NCBI GenBank assembly: GCA_050694015.1
Contig: JBOGWY010000006.1
Coordinates: forward strand, 1 to 20,151
Direction of reading: 5' to 3'
DNA: 20,151 nucleotides
Source of the DNA: JBOGWY01 sp050694015
GTDB taxonomy: Bacteria > Actinomycetota > CADDZG01 > WHSQ01
Every line of letters starts with the position of its first letter. Positions within the stretch are counted from its first letter, which is position 1. The notes under the pieces are model-generated. The model saw nothing but the letters and a program-made list of their open reading frames with translations. It ran no database searches and was not told the DNA's origin. Positions 7,368-13,335 of this stretch are shown here, piece after piece. The translations under genes and the position numbers were made by a program.

Positions 7368-8693
7368 ATGAGCCAAGCACGGTGGTTGAAGTTGCTCGCA
7401 CTTATGACGCTCCTCGTTGTGATCGCAGGCGCGTGCGCGAGCGGTGGCGACGATACCGATGATGGCGGCGCGGCCGCCGGCGGCGAGGTCGAGTTCGAGA
7501 CCGGTGTGACCGAGGAACCTTGTCCCGACGCGGTGAACGAGGACAACGGTTGCATCTACCTCGGCACCCTGTCCGACCTGACCATCGGACCGTTCGCACC
7601 TCTGGCGGTGCCGATCACCGACGCCCAGGAGGCCTTCTGGGCGCGCGTCAACGAGGACGGGGGCATCGGCGGCGAATTCGATGTCAACGTCGCTGCGAAC
7701 GTGCAGGACAACGAGTACAACCCCGAGGTCCATGTCCGTAAGTACCAGCAGATCGAACCGGACATCCTCGCCCTCGCCCAGACCTTGGGTACTCCACCGA
7801 CGCTCGCGGGCCTCGAGCTCTACAAGCAGGACGAGGTCGTCGGAGCGCCGGCATCGTGGTGGTCGGGCTGGGAGTTCGAGGACGTCATCATCGAGTCCGG
7901 GACGAACTACTGCCTCGAATCGATGAACGCCATCGACTACGCGATCGAGGAGTTCGGCTCCAAGTCGGTTATGGCCGTCGGCTATCCGGGTGACTACGGT
8001 GGCGATGCCGCTGCGGGGGCAGAGATCGCCGCGAACGAGAACGGACTCGAATACCTCGGCGCGATCGAGACGGCTCCTAATGCGGTGGCCGGGAGCCAGG
8101 AGGAAGCGATCGGGGCCATCCTGAGAGCGCAACCCGATCTGGTGATCGTGACCACCGGTCCTGCGGAGATGGCCGAGATCGTCGGTGGAACCGCAGCGCG
8201 CGACTTCCAGGGCAGGTTTATGGGCACGTCTCCGACATGGAACAAGGGTGTGCTCGACAGCCCCGCCGCGCCCGCGATCGAGGCGCTGTACCTGCAAACC
8301 GCGCCGTGGGCACCGTTCGACACCGACACCCCCGGACACGAGGCGATGCGCAACGCCGTCGGGGACGTCGACCCGAACGACGGTTACACGTCGGGCTGGG
8401 TGTGGTCGTACCCGCTCAAGCAGGTGCTCGAGGACGCCGTCGCGAACGGTGACCTGACGCGCGAAGGTGTCGTCAACGCGGCCAGCCAGTTGGAGACCGT
8501 CGACTACGAGGGGATGCTCCCGCCGGAAGCCGGACGCTTCGCAGGTGACCCCAACGACACGGTCTTCCGTCAGATCGTGATCAACAAGCCCGACAAGAAC
8601 GCCCCGTCGGGGGTCACGTTGCTCGAGGACTTCTTTACCGGACCGACGGCCGAGGCCTTCGAGTTCACCGAGCCCTGTCAGGCCGCCGAATGA
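7368..8693 (+). CDS. livK: Periplasmic-binding-protein-like lipoprotein of the Liv transporter (LivK type)
   Basis: A 441-residue extracellular substrate-binding protein of the Peripla_BP_6 (Leu/Ile/Val-binding-like) family that would deliver ligand to LivHM. The N-terminus is a lipoprotein signal: SQARWLK, a hydrophobic core LLALMTLLVVIAG, then AGAC with Cys23 as the likely lipidated residue, followed by an acidic Gly/Asp-rich linker. The mature part has the two-lobe layout (LGTLSDLTIGPFAPLAVPI... and later MAVGYPGDYGGDAAAGAEIA). ATG 7368 has GAGGAGG at 7355-7361, spacer 6. It is the last gene of the cluster and is followed by a terminator. Binding proteins of this family take amino acids, aromatic acids and amides, so the name does not prove an amino-acid substrate. 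Confidence 0.92.
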   Translation: MSQARWLKLLALMTLLVVIAGACASGGDDTDDGGAAAGGEVEFETGVTEEPCPDAVNEDNGCIYLGTLSDLTIGPFAPLAVPITDAQEAFWARVNEDGGIGGEFDVNVAANVQDNEYNPEVHVRKYQQIEPDILALAQTLGTPPTLAGLELYKQDEVVGAPASWWSGWEFEDVIIESGTNYCLESMNAIDYAIEEFGSKSVMAVGYPGDYGGDAAAGAEIAANENGLEYLGAIETAPNAVAGSQEEAIGAILRAQPDLVIVTTGPAEMAEIVGGTAARDFQGRFMGTSPTWNKGVLDSPAAPAIEALYLQTAPWAPFDTDTPGHEAMRNAVGDVDPNDGYTSGWVWSYPLKQVLEDAVANGDLTREGVVNAASQLETVDYEGMLPPEAGRFAGDPNDTVFRQIVINKPDKNAPSGVTLLEDFFTGPTAEAFEFTEPCQAAE

Positions 8694-8712
8694 GGTGACG
8701 GATAGGTAGCGA

Positions 8713-8751
8713 CGAAGGGCGGGGGTCGATGCCCCCGCCCTTCGTTTTCTT
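8713..8751 (+). terminator. Rho-independent terminator of the liv operon
   Basis: A perfect 13-bp stem (CGAAGGGCGGGGG at 8713-8725 paired with 8732-8744) with a 6-base loop TCGATG, followed directly by TTTTCTT. It begins 20 bases after the livK stop and is by far the strongest terminator in the window. It has no T-tract on the minus strand, so it probably does not also terminate the convergent gene. Confidence 0.93.
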
Positions 8752-8805
8752 CTGCAAGCGCACGCCTGAAAACGCGGCTATGTGCTCACAAAACGGTTGG
8801 GGGGG

Positions 8806-11800
8806 TTAGTGGTCGGTGCGGAAGTTGTCGACGCAGCTCATGAAGGCGTCGACGACCATCGGGTCGAACTGGCGGCCCGACGATTCCTTGAGGCGGCGGC
8901 ACGCTTCCTCGACCGGCAGCTTCTTGCGGTAGGGCCGGTCCGTCGTCATCGCGTCGAACGCGTCGCACACGAGGATGATGCGTGACTCGATCGGGATGTC
9001 GTCGCCGGTGATCGCGTCGGGATAGCCGCTGCCGTCGTAGTGCTCGTGGCAGTGACGCACGATCGGGCGCACGTCGGCGAGCCGGTCGATCGGAGCCAGG
9101 ATCTTCTCGCCGAGCTCGGGGTGGGTCTTGATGACCTCCCACTCCTTGTCGTCGAGAGGGCCCGGCTTCCGCAGGATGTCGGACGGGATACCGATCTTGC
9201 CGATGTCGTGGAACAGCGCGCCGAGCTCGAGACGCTTGAGGTCGCGGCCCTCGATACCCAGCTCCGCACCAACCTCGAGGACCATGTCGGTGATCGAGCG
9301 AGCGTGAGATGACGTGTACTCGTCCTTGGCCTCCAGCGCGTTAGCAAGCGCCTCGACGGTCTCGAAGAACGTGCGCTCCAAACTCTCGAAGCTCGACGCG
9401 TTCGCGATCGCGAGCTTCGCCTGGTCGCAGATCCCTGCCAACAGGCGCATCTTCTTCTCGGAGAACTCGTATTCACCGACGGCGGGCGCGACCGCAACGA
9501 TGCAGCCGAGCCGGCCGTCCAGGTGAAGGGGTCCAACCGCGAACACGGTGCCGCCCGTTATGTCTTCAACGTTGTCGAGGTAGGGGACGTGCTCGGGCCG
9601 GCTGACGAACGGCTCCTGGCTCGCCAGGAAGCGATAGCCGATGTCCTCCGAGTAACGGATGTGTGCGATCCGCTCGCGCTCGGGGTCCGAATAACCCCAC
9701 TGCGCCTCCGGGATGATGTCGCCGGTCTGCGTCTCCTGCATCCACACAGAGGTCTTAGGGGAGCCGAGGATGCGCGCGGCCTGCTGGACAACACGGCTCA
9801 GGACCTCGTCGAGACCTTCCGCGGTGGCCAGCTCGCGGCTGAACTGCAGGAGCGCGTTCGCGACCTCGGCCTCTTCCTTCTGCGCCTTGTAGAGGCTCGC
9901 CTTCTGCATCGCGACCGAGGCCTGGTAGCTGAGCCCCTCGAGCAGCTTCAGGTGCCCGGGGGTGAAGAAGCCTTCCCCGATCTGCGGCGAGCGCACGGCG
10001 ATCCACCCACGGACCCCGTGTCCGGTCCGCAGGGGTGCGACCGCGAGCGGCTTCGTCGTGACGCCGTGCGGCGTCGAGAAGAACTGGTCCTGGAGCGCGG
10101 CGCTGGCGACGAAGGGAGCCTCGTGGCCCCAGAGGAAGTTCTCGCCCTCCATCGCCTCGACGTGATCGCGGATGATCGCCTCCGCCTCGGGGTCGCCGAC
10201 GTGGCCGAAGTGCGCGGCGCACGTGAACCGACCCGTGGGTTGCTCCTGCAACCACAGGGAGGCCTGTTGGGCGTCGAGCAGACGTGCGGCCGTCCGCACC
10301 GTGTCTTCACCGATCGAATGGAACGACGGCGCCTTCGAGACGAGGTCGGCGAACTCGAGCAGCGCCTTCGCGTGCTCGGCCTCGCGGCGCTCGGCCTCGT
10401 ACAGACGTGCGTTCTCGATCGCGACCGACGCGTGCCCGGCGAGCACCTCGAGGACCTGCACGTCTTCGTCGTCGAACTGGTTGACGCCGAGCTTGGTGAT
10501 GGCGATAACGCCGATCACCGTCGGCCCGTAGGTGAGCGGAACGGCGAGGATCGACTCCTCGATCTCCTCGGTGCCCGGCAGGATGATCGCGAAGTCGCAC
10601 GCGAGCGCGTTCGGGATATTGATCGGACGAGCGGTGAGGGCGGCGCGCCCCGCGATGCCCTCGTTGACCTTGATCGGCTGATACTGGCCGTTGCTCGCGG
10701 GGTAGTCCATGAGGTCGCCGCGCACCGCAACCGGCCGGAGGTAGTCGCCCTCGACCGTGTACACGCGGCAGTTGTGGTAATCGATCAGTGTCCGCAGCTC
10801 GTTGGAGATCGTCGTCGCGATCTGCGCGACGTCGTTCAGCCGGTTGAGCTTGCTGGCGAGGCTCTGCAGCATCTTGAGGTGCGCGACCGAGCGGACCTCT
10901 TTCCGCCCGACGGGTGCTCCCGGATGATCGCTCAGCTCCTCATCGAAGAGGATGACGCGGTTGCCGCCTTTGGCCTTCGCCGTGAGCATCGCGGCCTCGG
11001 AGTAGGTCAGCAGCTCGCGCGGGTTGCTCGCGTGTTCGGGGCCCTGCGAGATACCCATGGAGACCGAGATGCCGCCGATCTCTGGGAACTCCATCTCCGC
11101 GACGCGACCGAGGAGCCGGGTTGCGAGACCCAGCGCGTCGCCGGCGTCGCACGACGGCATGATCACCGCGAACTCCTCGCCGCCGATACGGCAGACGACG
11201 TCGGAGGCGCGCACGGTCTCCTTCAGGATCTCGGACAGTGCGACGAGGATCTGGTCCCCCATCGAGTGCCCGTAGATGTCGTTGGCCTTCTTGAAGTCGT
11301 CGATGTCGAGGAGCAACAGCGCGGTCGAGTCGCGGAACCGGTTGGCACGGTTCAGCTCACTACGCAAGCGCTCCTGGAAGTGTCGGTGGTTATAAAGACC
11401 TGTTAATGGATCTGTTAGTGCTTGCTGTTCGAGGACCGAGAGCAGCTTCGCGTTGTCGATCGCGAGTGCGGCCGCATCGGCGAACCGCTTCGCAAGCTCG
11501 AACTCTTCGTCGGTGAAACGAGCGTCGTCACCGTTCCGGTAGAGGTTGAGCGCTCCCTTGATCGAGTCCTTGGCGATCAACGGGATCGAGATGAGCGCTT
11601 CCGGCTCGTGCGGCGTGCCGGGGATCGACACAACGCGTACGTCGCGGTGCGCCTCGTTCGAGAGAACCGGCTGCCGATTCTCGACGGCCCAACCGGTGAT
11701 ACCGATGCCGAACTCGCCCTGGCTCGACATGATCTCTTCCGCGAACTGGTCGCGCGCGAGAACGGGGGTCAGCAGTGCTTGGGCTTCGTCGGCTTCGTAG

Positions 11801-11985
11801 ATCGTGAGGCTGTCGTAGGGAACGAGGTCGCGCATCGTGTCGGCGATGCGTTCGAGCAGTGCGTCGAGGTTCTGTTCCGAGAGGACGTCGCGGAACACAT
11901 CGGCAAGCCGCCGGTACCACTCCGGATGAGTGGCGGGGGCCGCGCCCGTAGCGCGGTCGCCAAGCCCCGACTCGGTAACGCTCAA
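8806..11985 (-). CDS. Multi-GAF cyclic-di-GMP enzyme with GGDEF and HD-GYP domains
   Basis: A 1059-residue predicted cytoplasmic protein with no membrane segments. Layout: GAF (about 25-180), GGDEF diguanylate cyclase (188-345), three further GAF-like sensors (about 375-530, 545-695, 710-865) and an HD-GYP phosphodiesterase (about 870-1055). The cyclase looks intact: LTDPLTGLYNH, LDIDDFK, active-site GGEEF at 268-272 and a product-inhibition RxxD site (RASD, 259-262). The phosphodiesterase also looks intact: HDIGKIGIP (His926-Asp927), THPELGE, CHEHYDGSGYP (GYP at 987-989), CDAFDAMTTDRPYR. The position before HE is Cys979 instead of the commonest His. Start is TTG 11985, with AGAAGGGG seven bases upstream and an in-frame stop just beyond. 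It probably both makes and degrades c-di-GMP in response to signals bound by the GAF domains, whose ligands are unknown. Confidence 0.93.
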   Translation of the reverse strand: MSVTESGLGDRATGAAPATHPEWYRRLADVFRDVLSEQNLDALLERIADTMRDLVPYDSLTIYEADEAQALLTPVLARDQFAEEIMSSQGEFGIGITGWAVENRQPVLSNEAHRDVRVVSIPGTPHEPEALISIPLIAKDSIKGALNLYRNGDDARFTDEEFELAKRFADAAALAIDNAKLLSVLEQQALTDPLTGLYNHRHFQERLRSELNRANRFRDSTALLLLDIDDFKKANDIYGHSMGDQILVALSEILKETVRASDVVCRIGGEEFAVIMPSCDAGDALGLATRLLGRVAEMEFPEIGGISVSMGISQGPEHASNPRELLTYSEAAMLTAKAKGGNRVILFDEELSDHPGAPVGRKEVRSVAHLKMLQSLASKLNRLNDVAQIATTISNELRTLIDYHNCRVYTVEGDYLRPVAVRGDLMDYPASNGQYQPIKVNEGIAGRAALTARPINIPNALACDFAIILPGTEEIEESILAVPLTYGPTVIGVIAITKLGVNQFDDEDVQVLEVLAGHASVAIENARLYEAERREAEHAKALLEFADLVSKAPSFHSIGEDTVRTAARLLDAQQASLWLQEQPTGRFTCAAHFGHVGDPEAEAIIRDHVEAMEGENFLWGHEAPFVASAALQDQFFSTPHGVTTKPLAVAPLRTGHGVRGWIAVRSPQIGEGFFTPGHLKLLEGLSYQASVAMQKASLYKAQKEEAEVANALLQFSRELATAEGLDEVLSRVVQQAARILGSPKTSVWMQETQTGDIIPEAQWGYSDPERERIAHIRYSEDIGYRFLASQEPFVSRPEHVPYLDNVEDITGGTVFAVGPLHLDGRLGCIVAVAPAVGEYEFSEKKMRLLAGICDQAKLAIANASSFESLERTFFETVEALANALEAKDEYTSSHARSITDMVLEVGAELGIEGRDLKRLELGALFHDIGKIGIPSDILRKPGPLDDKEWEVIKTHPELGEKILAPIDRLADVRPIVRHCHEHYDGSGYPDAITGDDIPIESRIILVCDAFDAMTTDRPYRKKLPVEEACRRLKESSGRQFDPMVVDAFMSCVDNFRTDH

Positions 11986-12002
11986 GATGGTTCCCCTTCT
12001 TC

Positions 12003-12043
12003 AGCCCATGGCCGCGAGCGGGTCCCCACCCGTACCCACGGCT
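12003..12043 (-). other. Foldable 5' leader of the c-di-GMP enzyme gene
   Basis: On the minus strand, between the putative promoter and the ribosome binding site, an outer stem (AGCCGTGG at 12043-12036 with CCATGGGCT at 12011-12003, one bulge and one G-U pair) encloses a 5-bp hairpin CGGGT-GGGG-ACCCG (12032-12019). It ends just before the AGAAGGGG binding site. I recognise no known riboswitch class in it, and any GC-rich leader can fold to some degree. Confidence 0.3.
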
Positions 12044-12050
12044 AGAGGGG

Positions 12051-12078
12051 GTATCGGCCCGTCTACGGGGCCCCTTTA
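12051..12078 (-). promoter_or_regulatory. Putative WhiG/FliA (sigma-28 family) promoter
   Basis: On the minus strand TAAA (12078-12075) is followed after 16 bases by GCCGATAC (12058-12051). The consensus for the WhiG/FliA/SigD sigma family is TAAA-N15/16-GCCGATAA, so only the final base differs. It lies between the PPOX-fold gene and the c-di-GMP enzyme gene, in the correct orientation for the latter. Transcription would start near 12045 and leave a leader of about 60 bases. No other copy with both boxes was seen in the window. Confidence 0.6.
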
Positions 12079-12087
12079 AGACCGGAT

Positions 12088-12483
12088 TCAGAACTGCCCG
12101 TAGGACCGGACGATCTCGAACTCGTAGATCAGTCGCTGCTCGTCGACCATCGCCTCGAGGTACTCCTCGATGTTGTCGGGATCGCCGCGAAGTTGCTGGT
12201 AGAGACGCAGATTCAGCTCCGGAGCGTCGGCGCCCTCCAGGATCGCCACCGTCGTCTCGAGACCGAGCCAATCCTGAGGGCCCGCGCCGAAGACGAAGAG
12301 GGTCGAACGCGGGTCGCGGCGGAGATAGCCGGTCCGGACCCGGTCCTGGGTGCCGGAAGACCACAGCTTCCCGTCCACGAGACCGACCCCGATCCGGACC
12401 ATGTGTGGCTGCCCATCCGGTTTGATCGTCGCTTGCACGGCACCGTGGTGCTGCTCGAGGAAGCTCTTCACGCTGTCGTCCAT
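12088..12483 (-). CDS. PPOX-class (probably F420-dependent) flavin/deazaflavin-fold protein
   Basis: A 131-residue protein with the split-barrel pyridoxamine-5'-phosphate-oxidase fold. The pattern VQATIKPDGQPHMVRIGVGLVDGKLWSSGTQDRVRTGYLRRDPRSTLFVFG is characteristic of actinobacterial TIGR03618/F420-dependent members: a first strand with PDGxPH, then a strand with S/T, then the basic RVRTGYLRRDPR loop that contacts the cofactor. Members bind F420, FMN or haem, so the cofactor is inferred. ATG 12483 is chosen because a TANNNT box sits exactly at -12 to -7 and no ribosome binding site is present, suggesting a leaderless mRNA; an in-frame GTG at 12534 would overlap the divergent gene. It lies 102 bases upstream of the c-di-GMP enzyme gene on the same strand. 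The specific reaction is unknown. Confidence 0.82.
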   Translation of the reverse strand: MDDSVKSFLEQHHGAVQATIKPDGQPHMVRIGVGLVDGKLWSSGTQDRVRTGYLRRDPRSTLFVFGAGPQDWLGLETTVAILEGADAPELNLRLYQQLRGDPDNIEEYLEAMVDEQRLIYEFEIVRSYGQF

Positions 12484-12489
12484 GCCGCG

Positions 12490-12495
12490 AGGATA
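12490..12495 (-). promoter_or_regulatory. Putative -10 box of the leaderless PPOX-fold gene
   Basis: Minus-strand TATCCT lies exactly at -12 to -7 from the ATG at 12483 and matches TANNNT. There is no Shine-Dalgarno between it and the start. No good -35 is seen. The intergenic space to the divergent gene is only 40 bp. Confidence 0.5.
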
Positions 12496-12523
12496 GGGGC
12501 CGAGTTCGAGAAAGGAACGATGG

Positions 12524-12793
12524 ATGGAAGTCACTCCCGAGGCAGTCGAAGTCCTGAGCCGGTCTCTCGCGCTGGCGCCCCACGCTGCGGGCGTCCGGTT
12601 GCGACCCGCTCAGGGCCTTGGCGGTGGCATCGCCGTTCAGATCGAGCTCGCCGACGGGCCGCTGGCCGGAGAGACCGAGATCGAAGCCGGCGGGGTGCGG
12701 ATCTTCATCGATCCGGCGTTGACCGAGGCCGTGCCGGATCCCGTGGTCGCGGTCGAGCCGATGCACGAGCGCGTGGTCGTTCGCCCCGCGTAA
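12524..12793 (+). CDS. Small IscA/HesB-fold protein without the cluster-binding cysteines
   Basis: An 89-residue protein resembling the iron-sulfur carrier (IscA/HesB) fold found as short proteins in actinobacteria: VTPEAVEVLSRSL at the start, a GVRLRPAQGLGGG turn, LADGPLAGETEIEAGGVRIFIDP in the middle (compare the IscA GVxxxIDP...L strand) and a short end, RVVVRPA. It contains no cysteine at all, so the three Cys ligands of true A-type carriers are missing and cluster transfer by the usual route is unlikely. ATG 12524 has AGGA seven bases upstream. It is divergent from the PPOX-fold gene with a 40-bp shared promoter space. Function unknown; fold assignment is by pattern only. Confidence 0.65.
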   Translation: MEVTPEAVEVLSRSLALAPHAAGVRLRPAQGLGGGIAVQIELADGPLAGETEIEAGGVRIFIDPALTEAVPDPVVAVEPMHERVVVRPA

Positions 12794-12867
12794 CCGAAAA
12801 CCGGGGCTCGCGGCGGTCGTCTACCTAGACTCGAAGCCAGCGGAGTCTTCGGGAAGGGGAGGCACAA

Positions 12868-13272
12868 GTGCCTGAATGGGGCGACATGAACTGGCTCGCG
12901 ATCCTCGTCGCAGTCATCGCATCTCAAGCGATCGGTTTCCTCTGGTACAGCGTCTTGTTCAACAAGATGTGGACCGCGGCGGTCGGGCTCGGCCCGGCCG
13001 AGATGGGGAATCCGGCGCCCGCATTGACCGTCGGATTGCTGGCCTCGATCGTTCAGGCGATCGGCCTCGCGATCATCATCCAGCAGCTCGACGAGCAGAC
13101 GCTCGCGAACGGAGTGAAGATCGGACTGCTGGCCGGCGTCGCGTTCGCAGCTTCCGTGGTGGTGACGAACGCCATGTTCGAGTACCGAAAGAAGGCCTTG
13201 ATGTGGCTCTACTCCGGTTACCAGGTCGTGTCGTTCCTCGCGATGGGACTCATCATCGGGGCCTGGAACTAA
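12868..13272 (+). CDS. Four-helix membrane protein, DUF1761 family
   Basis: A 134-residue integral membrane protein with four predicted helices at about 8-29, 49-70, 82-101 and 112-131. The N-terminal pattern NWLAILVAVIASQAIGFLWYS, with GxxWYSxLF, is typical of DUF1761 proteins, whose function is unknown. GTG 12868 is preferred because GGGGAGG at 12856-12862 sits five bases upstream; the ATG for Met7 has no such site. A TAGACT box at 12826-12831 could be its -10, but no -35 is visible. It is followed by a hairpin repeat and a convergent aldehyde dehydrogenase gene. Confidence 0.78.
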   Translation: MPEWGDMNWLAILVAVIASQAIGFLWYSVLFNKMWTAAVGLGPAEMGNPAPALTVGLLASIVQAIGLAIIIQQLDEQTLANGVKIGLLAGVAFAASVVVTNAMFEYRKKALMWLYSGYQVVSFLAMGLIIGAWN

Positions 13273-13283
13273 GCGCGCCGGCC

Positions 13284-13304
13284 AACCGCGCGTGTCAGAA
13301 CGCG
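13284..13304. repeat. Short hairpin repeat, copy 1
   Basis: The first 18 bases (AACCGCGCGTGTCAGAAC) are identical to 18541-18558, and 20 of 21 bases match overall. It folds as CGTGT-CAGA-ACGCG with one G-U pair, or as GCGCGT/ACGCGC (13288-13293 with 13300-13305). It lies 11 bases after the DUF1761 stop at a convergent junction and has no T-tract, so it is not a standard terminator. A further shared 9-mer, AAAGTTCGG, follows at 13326. Confidence 0.6.
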
Positions 13305-13335
13305 CCCAGATGTAGCTGAGTGAGTAAAGTTCGGG

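Noticed and set aside
6267..8339. 690-residue open frame on the minus strand across livM and livK
   Set aside because: Low-complexity Arg/Asp/His-rich translation with no recognisable domain. It spans two well-supported genes and the gap between them.
9523..11406. 627-residue open frame on the plus strand, antisense to the c-di-GMP enzyme gene
   Set aside because: It is a by-product of GC-rich codon use in the real gene on the other strand: Arg/Asp/Glu/Val-rich, no domain, no ribosome binding site, while the minus-strand frame has complete GAF, GGDEF and HD-GYP motifs.
12003..12043. Known c-di-GMP riboswitch in the leader of the GGDEF/HD-GYP gene
   Set aside because: Neither the class I nor the class II conserved core is present, so only an unnamed foldable leader is reported.
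13284..13305. Hairpin at 13288-13305 as a rho-independent terminator
   Set aside because: The stem is short and no T-tract follows on either strand; it is better treated as a repeat.
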